From: Sipunculus nudus
Lineage: Eukaryota > Annelida > Sipuncula > Golfingiida > Sipunculidae
Reading direction: 5' to 3'
DNA: 64,000 nucleotides
NCBI GenBank assembly: GCA_026874595.1
Contig: CM049313.1
Coordinates: forward strand, 62,498,659 to 62,562,658
The notes beneath the pieces are model-generated. The model saw only the letters and a program-made list of their open reading frames with translations. It had not been told where the DNA came from and made no database searches. The position numbers and the translations under genes were made by a program. Numbering within the stretch: position 1 is the first letter of the stretch; each line of letters begins with the position of its first letter. This document shows positions 13,196 through 22,770 of the stretch, one piece after another.

Positions 13196-13361
13196 CTAAA
13201 TTATTTTAATGCAGCCACAGACTGTGGAAGAAGTTGACTTGTCCTTATTGGACACTTTATTTTCAAGACGCTCTTCCTGAAGTGGGTTAAGAAGTTGCAT
13301 GTATTGTTCTGGGTTAGTTATATTAAGAATAGAGTGTGTAGTAGGTACGAAGTTTTCCATA
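13196..13361 (-). CDS. Possible terminal exon of an unrecognised protein
   Basis: On the minus strand a weak acceptor (GATTCAG) precedes a 54-codon frame from ATG at 13360 to TAG at 13196. The peptide has protein-like composition: an NPEQYMQLLNPLQEE segment, a lysine/serine-rich stretch and the C-terminus TVCGCIKII. A second open segment just upstream (about 13322-13450) is in another frame. I recognise no family. It could be the last exon of a gene whose other exons lie to the right, or chance. Confidence 0.18.
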
Positions 13362-13499
13362 CTGAATCAATCTCAAATAAACATATCTTCATGGAGTTAC
13401 TCAAAATAGCACCTGACCTCACTTCTCCATTGTCTATGACAAAACAGGTGTTGGTTTTGTACCCTCTTGTGTACAAAATGAATCTTCTTTGACATCTTT

Positions 13500-14140
13500 C
13501 TGAAAAAGGTGTAGCAATTTATCAGTAGCTAAATTGTGTTATTTCTATAGTCAGTTTGAAGAAAAAGATGAAATATTATTAACTGTCAGCAACACAGCTG
13601 ACAGTTCTTAAACATGCATGCAGCTGCATGGAATGCACTGACATCAGCTAGATACTGACACAAGTCCAAAAAAGAATTTATAACAGTTATTTATATGGAG
13701 GTTTCTTTTTATAAAATGAAAATGTCAGCTTTTTACATTTTATTCAAATACTGTTTACACTTGGTAACATAATGATGATATATAAGAATAAGGCCTCTAA
13801 AAGTTATACCTCTTTAATGGAATAATATGAATGCCTACAATAACTGAATCAAAGACCCCTAAGGAATTTAAAGCTGTTGGTTAGCAAAATATGTTGCAAG
13901 CATCTGTCATTTAATAATTCAGTGACATTGACAATAACAAAATAAAACATCACATGTATTTTATATTTAATCAAGGATTAAAAATATATTACCTGCAAAT
14001 ATGTTCAACTAGAAAACTTCAACTATTACCAAAAATTATACAAGAGGGAAAAATTTGCATACTTGTGTAATAATAAAAAAATTGATAAAGTGAAGCAAGA
14101 ATTACTAAATTAAACATTCATTCTCTCCCCAAATTCACTC
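13500..14140. other. AT-rich non-coding sequence
   Basis: Nothing recognised between the possible exon and the minisatellite. Confidence 0.4.
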
Positions 14141-14184
14141 CAGGGTAAACTGGAACCACTATACCGCCATTACCACCAATATAC

Positions 14185-14880
14185 CCACATCCAGCCTTGG
14201 TACCCTGGAAACCATCCCACCACCAATATTTACCCATCCAGCCTGGGTATCCAAAGCAGTCCCACCACCAACACCCATGTATTCACATCCAGCCTTGGTA
14301 CCCTTGACTCCATTCTACCAACACCTATGTACACACATCCAACCTTGATACCCTTGACCCAATTCCAGCAATCTCATGTACACATATCCAGCCTTTGTAC
14401 CCTGGACCACATTCCACAAACAATCATGATCACACATCCAGCCTTTGTACCCTGGACTCCAGTCCATTACCAGTCATGTAATCACACATCCAGCCTTAGT
14501 ACCCTAGACCCAGTTCCATCAACACCGTGTGCACACAACCAGCCTTGGTACCACCACCAGTCATGTTTTGTTTTCACACATCCAGACTTAATATCCTGAA
14601 CCATATTCCACAAGCACCACCCATATGCATGCATCCAGCACTGGTACCCTGGACCCTATTCCCCCAACACTACAATTGTGCACACATCCATTCTTGGTAC
14701 CCTGAACCCCATTCCACCAACACCCATGTACACACACCCAGCCATGGTACCCTTGACCAAAATCCACAAGCACCACACATCAAGCATTGGTACCCTCGAC
14801 TCCATTCACACATCCAGCCTTGTTACTGTGGAACCTATTCCACCATCACCACCCAGGTACACACATTTAGCATTGATAAG
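14185..14880. repeat. ~50-bp minisatellite
   Basis: The phrase CACATCCAGCCTTGGTACCC recurs with small changes at about 14190, 14238, 14289, 14339, 14388, 14438, 14490, 14538, 14582, 14632, 14687, 14740, 14785 and 14815, a period of about 50 bp. Low stop-codon content leaves frames open on both strands (for example 14327-14599 and 14527-14907 plus, 14588-14776 minus). These peptides follow the repeat period, lack a family match and are not called genes. Confidence 0.9.
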
Positions 14881-15324
14881 ATGCATAAATTACCATTTTG
14901 TTTATGATGTGCTCATGAGGTAATTTTTGAACATGCTGCAGATTTTTATCTACACAAATATGATATTGCACATAGTTACAGGTTTTTAATTTGCTAATTT
15001 TATCATTCTGATCACAAATTCCTTATGTCTTCCTTATTCATCTTCAAATTCAAGGTTTCAGTAAAACTGCCTTGAAAAATTTAACAAAATTATCTTTGAA
15101 CAGCCTACTTCTTGCAGCACATTTGATAAATAAATATCTTACCTACTCAGCAGCCTATACATGTATACTTGGGTCCACAATGCACCCAAAATGTCAGAGC
15201 ACAGCAGCAGCGCCCTGTAATCCCACCTCTGACGTCATAATCGCAGCGGAAGTACCGTGCAAAGCGTGTAAAGAGCTCATTAGGGTGGCCGAGGTCTCGG
15301 TAGCAGCGTGGTTAGAGCGCCGGT

Positions 15325-15596
15325 CCAGCGCCGTGGAACGGTAAGCTTTCATGAGTTTCGTGGGAGCGAGAAAGTGTCGCTTTGGGTCGTCATATGGTCA
15401 CCATGAACGCCATAAGTGGCGACCAGTTTTGAAAATGGACAAAATTTCCGTCGCGGGTTCGCCGTAGATTAAAAGCGCAGTCAGATCGGAATTCGATCGC
15501 CATCAGTGTCCGAGCAGCGCAGTTCCAGCTTCCTGACAGCGCAGGTCGATCGCCAGTAAACATGGTAGCATCGGCCTTCCCGTTCCACGGCGCTGG
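15325..15596. mobile_element. Small fold-back (MITE-like) element with 17-21-bp inverted ends
   Basis: A perfect 17-bp inverted pair CCAGCGCCGTGGAACGG (15325-15341) and its complement (15580-15596) bounds 272 bp; similarity extends a few bases inwards. The interior 15342-15560 is repeated directly at 15691-15909 (offset 349 bp). Just outside the left arm, TAGCAGCGTGGTTAGAGCG (about 15300) resembles a tRNA D-arm, so a tRNA-derived head may be involved. The class is not assigned. Confidence 0.55.
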
Positions 15597-15607
15597 CTCA
15601 GTACACT

Positions 15608-15928
15608 TACACCCCCGTCACACAAGAAGGCGATCTCGCTGCGATCACCGAATTGGGGCAGGACATCGTAGAGCGCAGCCAGATTGGCCTTAAGTTTTCA
15701 TGAGCTTCGTAGGAGCGAGATAGTGTCGCTTTGGGTCGTCATATTGTCACTTTGAACGCCATGAGTGGCGACCAGTTTTGAACATGGACAGAATTTCCGC
15801 CGTGGGGTCGCGGTGGATTAAAAGCGCAGTCAGATCGGAATTCGATCGCCATCAGTGTCCGAGAAGCGCAGTACCAGCTTATTGGCAGCGCAGGACGATC
15901 GCCAGTGAAACGGGTGGTAACGACATTA
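15608..15928. mobile_element. Partial element carrying the second copy of the 219-bp direct repeat
   Basis: Starts near CACCCCCGTCACACAAG, which resembles Harbinger-type ends, and contains 15691-15909, the direct repeat of 15342-15560. It is cut at the right by Harbinger-1, whose insertion point is at the TTA at 15926-15928. No matching right half was found beyond the Harbinger block. Confidence 0.4.
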
Positions 15929-16370
15929 TGGCCCTTTCACACATACACGTTTGGTCGTTCGTCTGGCCGCGTTTCGCCACGTTCTCGGAGAACGTGGGTT
16001 GACGTAGAGGTTGGAAATGGTCGCCGCCGACGTACGCTCATTGTTCGTCCATCGTACGTTGTAATTACGCCCAGTACGTTCGACGTACGACTGCATCGCG
16101 AAATAAAACGTGTGACCCCGTACGCTTTCAGTACGTCCACAACGCCCCCTGTACGATATTCTTACGTTATTAATACGCTGACTGCGATGATTTTACGCTC
16201 TATCACGTCAAACTTACGATCGATTTACGTGTGTACTACGTGTTTCGCGATCGTAGGACGCTCAGTACGTTTTTTGTGCGTCTTTTGTACGACTCTAGTA
16301 CTGGTATATTTAAACCCAGGGTGTTTTGAGTAGCTTTCATTTTCAGTCTGACTTCCGATGAGTGAACATC

Positions 16371-17663
16371 ATGCCAGCTATTGCAAGACACAGATTGGTG
16401 GCAATATATGTTGCCATTCTGAATGATATGATTACTGCAGAAGACCTCGCCTTGGCTGTTCTGGCGGAGGAGATGCGGGACGACGGGAAACTTTGCGAGT
16501 GGTGGGTGAGGCCTTGGCTGCAAACCAGAATACTCTTCGGCCAATACGAGCAGCTGATGATTGAGTTGGAGATGGCTGACCACGCCAGCTTCCAGAACTT
16601 TCTTCGCATCGAGCCGCTAATGTTCTATGAACTGTTGGAAAGAGTTGGTCCTCGCATTCAACGTCAAGACACCGTCTGAAGGAAAGCACTGCCTCCAGGC
16701 TTGAAGCTAGCCTGTACCCTTAGGTTCTTGGCCACTGGCTGCACATACAAGTATTTGATGTACAACTTCCGAGTGGCGCACAACACCCTTGCACTGTTCA
16801 TACCGGAGATGTGTGAAGCAATTATTTCGGAATGTGCTGATGAAGTCCTCGCCATACCTATCACCATCCAGGGTTGTCTGGACATTGCTGACCTTTTCTC
16901 CAGAAGATGGAACTTTCATCACTGCTTCGGCGCTATAGACGGCAAACATATCGCAATCAGGTGTCCTTCGAGAGGCGGATCAACATATTACAACTATAAA
17001 GGCTTCAATTCCATTGTTTTGATGGCCCTTGTTGATGCGGACTACAAATTCATGTGGGTGGATGTCGGTGCTAATGGATCATGTTCGGACAGTAAGATAT
17101 TCGGGACCTGCGAACTCAAGACTAAAATAGAGGATGGTACTATTGTTTTCCCTTCACCCACGCCACTACCAGGAGATAACGAGGATCTACCCTATTTTCT
17201 TATCGGAGATGATGCTTTCCCCCTGAGGACATGGCTTATGAAGCCCTTCAGCCGACGAAATATCACAGATGAAGAGCGGATATTAAATTACAGGCTTTCT
17301 AGAGCCTGGAAAGTTGTTGAGAACGCCTTTGGAATATTAGTGCAGCGATTTGCCTGTTTGTTGACTACTCTGAAACTGTCTCCAAAGAATGTGGAAAGTG
17401 TAACTCTGGCTTGTGTTTGCCTGCACAATATTATGCGGAGACGCTATCCTGCTCTGCAAAATGCTCTCTTACGCAGCGAGGACCTGCAGGAGATACCTGG
17501 TGCCTGGCGTCAGGGACAAAACTTAAATGAAAACTTTCAACCAGGTCGTGGCAACAGAGCAACAAATGCAGCAAAAAATGTAAGAGATTATTTATCAAGG
17601 TATTACTCGCACCCTGTGGGAGCTGTGCCATGGCAGGCTGCAAGTGTTTTCCCAGAACGATGA
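16371..17663 (+). pseudogene. Harbinger DDE transposase, interrupted by one in-frame TGA
   Basis: One frame runs from ATG 16371 to TGA 17661-17663, broken only by TGA at 16677-16679 (codon 103). Part 1 (102 codons) has the N-terminal region typical of the family (EWWVRPW). Part 2 carries the nuclease core. Counting from 16371, the expected catalytic residues are near D190 (GAIDGKH), D280 (IGDDAFPL) and E317 (VVENAFGIL), with YYNYKGF and VDVGANG motifs between. The C-terminus RDYLSRYYSHPVGAVPWQ is also typical. The TGA falls at QDTV-stop-RKALPPG, where relatives usually have a tryptophan, so TGG to TGA is the simplest history. The deleted copy in Harbinger-2 has TGA at the same codon. In the family the enzyme cuts and pastes the element with help from the partner protein. 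Readthrough or splicing cannot be excluded. Confidence 0.85.
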
Positions 17664-18432
17664 AAGATTCAAAGCAACATTTCAGTTCGTAACAAGAGAC
17701 ACTAAGCAATAATAGTTTTGCTATGCTGAAATGTGGTTTTGTACAATGTTAATGTATGCAAGGATTTTAAGGTGTGTAAAATCTATATAAATTTTTCATT
17801 TATCATTATTAAAAGTTGATTGTACATTTGCCTTTTCAATAGCAATTATTACTTAATTATGTGCCTTGTCCCATAGTCGATAAATGTAGTAAAAAAGTAA
17901 TTATCAAATGTAAAAATTACAAATTTATTTCTCCATACACCCAGTAGTTCGGCAGTTGGTACAAGATTAAAATACCTTATTGGTAAAAATGAAATAATAC
18001 ATTTGCTACCGCTTTAATAATACGAAAATGTAATTGCTCACAGTAATTTAATAAACACATGCAGATTAATCTTACTTATCTATGTTCCCCATGTTATACT
18101 TATATCCCTTATGTTATTTTAAATGAGAGGGTCTTCCCTAAATCTGGCAACAGTTAAGCCAGTGAAGAGTGATGAACAGTGTGTAACCATCTGAAAAAAA
18201 GAACATTTATTCTTTTGGTCTAAACTAGAATTAATTATAACATTTCTGGGTATTAATTCTGTTAACAATTACATTCATTTAACGAGCATAGCATATCTTT
18301 GTCACTATTTTCATGCATAGCAGGCAAGCCTTAACTAAGAACATTTGTAAAAGTTAAAATAAAAAATAGATAATTAGCAGAGTCCTTTGTATAACAGAAA
18401 AAAAATATCATTGTCACTTTGAAATTTACATT
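17664..18432. other. Interval between the two convergent Harbinger genes
   Basis: AT-rich spacer holding the 3' regions of the transposase and of the MADF gene. A close copy is retained in Harbinger-2 (about 21800-22430). Confidence 0.7.
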
Positions 18433-20096
18433 CTACATGTCATTACACTCTGAATCTGAAAGGGGCTGTAGTGTATTCAGTTCTCTTACACTGGGAGGCT
18501 GAGAAGGTTCTCCAGGGAGCTGGCTTGTGAAAGTTCCCGGTGACATACAAAATGATGGTGAAGTATCCCTGAAGTCCACCAAAGTTGCTGTCGGTGCGGA
18601 AGGCCCGACGGTGGACCATGACTCTGCCAAGGTCCTTCTCACCTGGGATGTGATCGTAGCAAGGGCCTGAGGTTGAGGAGTTGATGGACTGAAGAACTGC
18701 TGGGAGGGCTGGTGGATGGACACTGTCTGAAGGGGACCTGGAGCTGGAAACTGCGCTGGAACGGTATAGGTCCTCTGCACGATAGACGCAGGAGAATGCG
18801 GCGGCATGAAGTGTTTGGCCTGATATATCTCGGCCTGCTGCTGTTGCTGAAGCTGTGGACCACCCTGCAGCTGCTGTTCACGTTCGAACATTGGCTTTGA
18901 CCTTCTTGTATAACCACTGACAAGGTTGAACATGTCGCCCTGGAAGTCATCCCAGAGGGTGGAATGAATTGAGTCAAACTTGGTCTCCAGCCACGTGGCC
19001 CACTGTCTTCTCTCTCCAACAGGCTCCTCATGCTTCTCGGATGACCTCTCGGCAAGGAGCTTCATCGCTTCTTCACCTCGCTGTGACGTTTTCCTCCTGC
19101 CCTTCGGCTGGCCCTTGCTACTGGTTGAGTTTGTTTTAGTCTGGGACATGGAGACAGGCGGGGTGGCTGATGGTGTCGATATATCATCATCATCTTCTTT
19201 CTCCTCCACAAAGTCGGGTCTCTGTGCTATTGCAGAAGCAGAAGCACAAGACATCCGCTGCCTGATCTGCAAGAATACAGCAAAAAAAGTAGTTAATCTC
19301 ATTTATAATAATATGTCATGTTGTGAGACATGAAAAATTTACTATATTTAGCATCATAATTGTTTTCAAAGTTTAAATTGCATAACACATATGTACTTAT
19401 TTTGTTATGTTCAAATATTAATTAAATGTAAATATTAAAATATATTATAAAAAAATATTTATTTTAAGTTGTACTTACATTCACTCCTTGCCTGCTTGAT
19501 ACTCTGACAATATGAGGTCCAAGAAATGAGAAAACCCGCAAGACAAACTGGTCCCTCTCGGTCAACTCCTTGGGCCCGCTTCCAGAAGGTCCAGTTTTGA
19601 GGAGACGGACAAATCTTGTTCTCAGTGACTTATACCAGACCTCTAGCAGCTCTGGGTCAAACCCCATCTCTTCGGCCTTCTTGTTCCAGATATACTTCTT
19701 GGACTTGGTGTCCCTGAAGGGTAGAAGGGATTTGTCATAGAATTGTGGATGGTCCAAAAGCCAGTTAGCCATGTCCTCTTCTTGCTCGGGGGTCAGGTTC
19801 ACAATTCGCCTGGCTTTCTTTGATGTTTGAGAAACCTGTGATGCCTCACTGGCATCGCTATCGGGTGGAGAGTGGTTTGGAGACTCACGGGAAGGCTAAG
19901 AAACAAGCAAGTCTGAGGTAGGTAAGTCTGGTAAAGGCACAGATGGACCAACAGGTGAGGCTCTCCTGCCATGTCCCTGGTTAGGTTGTTGGCGAGACTG
20001 TATGGAGGCACTTGGTGACGGAGTAGGAGAAGGCGATGATGATTTTGCAGGCTCCGGGGCCGCTTTGCGAGGTCTGGCTCTTTTTCTTTGAGGCAT
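18433..20096 (-). pseudogene. Harbinger accessory MADF/Myb-like protein, two exons, one in-frame TAG
   Basis: Exon 1 runs from ATG 20096 to 19479 (donor GTAAGT after AAT), exon 2 from 19266 (after CTTGCAG) to the stop at 18433. The join is phase 0. Total is about 483 codons with one TAG after codon 66 (about 19896). The N-terminus is basic (MPQRKRARPRKAAPEP), then Ser/Pro-rich. A MADF/SANT-like DNA-binding domain follows in exon 1 (LTPEQEEDMANWL through KYIWNKKAEEMG to VWYKSLRTRFVRLLK). Exon 2 is low complexity: an acidic patch, a basic patch (KGQPKGRRK), WATWLETKFDSI, and a poly-Q tract near the middle. In Harbinger transposons the Myb-like partner carries the transposase to the nucleus and binds element ends; that role is inferred from the family. 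The gene is missing from Harbinger-2. Confidence 0.75.
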
Positions 20097-20666
20097 AATG
20101 ACGGTAACCCGGTATCACAGCATCCAAGGGAGCACACTTGACGCAACCCTATTTATATGCGAATCGCGATGTACAATAGTAGGTCACTGAAAACGCACTG
20201 AGAACGTCGAGAAGACGTAGTAAGAACGTGCTGAAACGTACAACAGACGCCATTGACGTGGGGAGAACTTACTTGGGACTTCCTGGACGTAAAGACAACG
20301 TATGCAAAACGCTGAGGACGCGCTGAGGACGTTGCAACAGCGCACAATGAACGTAGTATGGACGTACAATAGACACCGAGAATGCAGTCAAGATATGGTG
20401 GCGTTCTTTGTATGTCCTTCGTACGTCCTTTGTACGTCCACTACGTTTTTTGTACGTCCCATATGTTCTGAAGTACTTTTCGGCACGATTGTCGCGATCG
20501 ACCGCGCTCAAGTTTTACAGGAAAACTTTGTCATAGAGGGTTGGCGATCATGGCGACCTGACGACGATCTCTGGAGACCATTGTACGTTCAACACCGCGA
20601 CTACCACTTTTCCCGAGAACGTGGTGATCGTGGTAGCTAGAACGTGTGTGTGTGAAAGGGGTTTTA

Positions 20667-22770
20667 ATGCCCCTTTCACACATTCACGTTTGATCGTACG
20701 TCTGGCCGCGTTTCGCCACGTTCTCGGAGAACGTGGGTGGTCCTGGAGGTTGGAAATGGTCGCCGCCGACGTACGCTCATTGTTCGTCCATTGCACGTTG
20801 TCATTACGTCCAGTACGTTCGACTTACGACTGGATCGCCAACAAAAGCGTGCGATCCTCGTACGCTTTTAGTACGTCCACAACGCCCCCTGTACGATATT
20901 CTTGTTATTGCGCTTACTGCGATCATTTTACGCTGTATCACGTCAGACTTACTATCGATTTACGAGTGTACTACGTGTTTCGCGATCGTAGGACGCTCAG
21001 TATGTTTTTGCGTCTTTTGTACGACTCGAGTACTTGGTATATATAAACCCCGGATGTTTTGAGTAAATTTAATTTCCATTCTGACTTCCGATGAGTGAAC
21101 ATCATACCAGCTATTGCAAGACACAAGTTGGTGTCAATCAATGTTGCCATACTGAATCATTTGATTGCTTCAAAAGACCTCGCCTTGGCTGTTTTGGCGG
21201 AGAAGATGCGGGACGGCGGGAAACTTTGCGAGTGGTGGCTGAGGCCTTGGCTGTAAACCAGAATACTCTTCGGCCAGAACGAGCAGCTGATGATGGAGTT
21301 GGAGATTGCTGACCACGCCAGCTTCCAGACCTTTCTTCGCATCGAGCCGCAAATGTTCTATGAACTGTTGAAAAGAGTTGGTCTTCGCATTCAACGTCAA
21401 GACACCTTCTGAAGGAAAGCACTGCCTAAAGGCGTGAAGCTAGCCCTCACCCTCAGGTTCTTGGCTTCTGGCTGCACTTACAAGTCCCTGATGTACAACT
21501 TCAGAGTGGCGCACAACACCCTTGCTCTGTTCATACCGGAGGTGTGTGAAGCAATTATTTCGAAATATGCTGATGAAGTCCTTGCCATACCTACCACTAT
21601 CCAGGGTTGGCTGGACATTGCTGAACTTTTCTCCAGAAGATTGACCTGCAGAGTATACCTTGCTCCTGGCTCCAGGACAAAACTTAAATGTGAACTTTCA
21701 GCAAGGCCTTGGTAAGAGTGCAACAAATGCGGGATTACTTATAAAGGGATTACTCGCACCCTGTAGTAGCTGTGCCATGGCAGGCTGCAAGTGTTTTTCC
21801 AGAACGATTGCATTTTTTAAAGCTACATTTCAGTTCATAACAAGAGACACTTAACAATAATAATTGTTGCTATGTTGAAATGTTGTTTTGTAAAATTGTA
21901 ATATATGCAAAAATTGGAAGTTGTGTAAAATGTAAATATTTTTGTGACATGTCATTATTAAAAAATTATTGTGCATTTGCCTTTTCAATACATATTTTTA
22001 CTTAATTATATGCCTTGTCCCATAGTCTAAAAATGTAGTCAGAAAAAGTAAGTATTAAATATAAAAATTACAAATTTATTTCTCCATACACCCAATAGTT
22101 CAAAAGTTGGTAGAGGATTAGAATACCTTATTGGTAAAAAAGAAAATAATACATTTGCTACCGCTCTAATAATAAGAAAATGTAATTGCTCACAGTTACT
22201 AAGAAAAACATGCCAATTAATCTTATTGATTCATGTTCTCTATGTTATGCTTATATCTCTTATGTTATTTTTAAATGAGAGGGTCTTTCCTATATCTGGC
22301 AAATGTCACATCAATAAAGAGTGATGAATAGCCTGTAACCATCTGAGAAAAGAAAGAAAGAAAATAGTATATTTATATCAATATTTATTATTTTGTTCTA
22401 AACTACAATAAACTATAAAATTTACAGGTATTTTGGAATACGGAATAAGACCACGTTTATGATTTATTTTGTTACGTTTCGATATTTGAACTTTACTTTT
22501 TTACAACTATTTATTTAAATACAACATAAGATTTACTTAAAAATAAGACGCACTGAGAACGCCGAGAAGACGTTGTAAGAACGTGCTGAAAACGTACAAC
22601 AGACGCCATGAACGTACAAAGAACGTGTAGAGAACCTACTTGGGACTTCCTGGACGTAAAGAGAACGTATGCAAAACGCCGAGGACGCGCTGAGGACGCA
22701 GTAAGAGCGCACAATGAACGTAGTATGGACGTACAAAAGACACTGAGAACGTAGTCAAGGAATGGTGGTG
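20667..22770. mobile_element. PIF/Harbinger transposon 2, internally deleted and truncated
   Basis: Begins with TGCCCCTTTCACACATTCAC directly after Harbinger-1, sharing the TTAA junction. The left 400 bp and the spacer after the transposase match Harbinger-1 closely. Compared with copy 1 it lacks a transposase segment between LFSRR and the GAWRQ region, lacks the entire MADF gene, and resumes with the ACGTAC-rich right region (about 22545-22755). The right terminus is lost: sequence switches near 22770 to the end of an LTR. Confidence 0.8.
21100..21850 (+). pseudogene. Deleted Harbinger transposase relic
   Basis: Homologous to 16358-17690. The conserved start ATG is now ATA, a CAA codon has become TAA near 21255, and the TGA at 21410-21412 matches the in-frame TGA of copy 1. 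After EVCEAIISKYADEVLAIP the frame jumps from LFSRR to a segment matching the C-terminal part, removing the D, D and E catalytic region. It cannot encode an active enzyme. Confidence 0.85.

Larger units (their letters stand above)
15929..20663. mobile_element. PIF/Harbinger DNA transposon 1, nearly full length
   Basis: The left end reads TGGCCCTTTCACACATACAC and the right end read inwards gives AACCCCTTTCACACACACAC; both ends also share a CCACGTTCTCGG block. TTA flanks each end (15926-15928 and 20664-20666), the usual 3-bp target duplication of PIF/Harbinger. The 400-500 bp inside each end are crowded with ACGTAC-type words, likely subterminal transposase sites. Two convergent genes lie inside: a DDE transposase on plus and a MADF-domain protein on minus, the classical two-gene plan of autonomous Harbinger elements. 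Each gene has one in-frame stop, so the copy is probably inactive unless stops are bypassed. Confidence 0.9.

Noticed and set aside
14327-14907. Protein-coding gene of 90-126 codons
   Set aside because: The frames coincide exactly with the ~50-bp minisatellite and their peptides only mirror its repetition.
15905-16333. A 142-codon plus-strand protein at the left end of Harbinger-1
   Set aside because: It spans the terminal repeat and the ACGTAC-rich subterminal region; a similar frame recurs in copy 2 only because the DNA ends are shared.
18639-19333. Additional genes antisense to or overlapping the MADF protein (e.g. 18980-19333 plus, 18639-19055 minus)
   Set aside because: They are shadow frames of the MADF exon 2; the chosen frame has the splice sites and domain logic.
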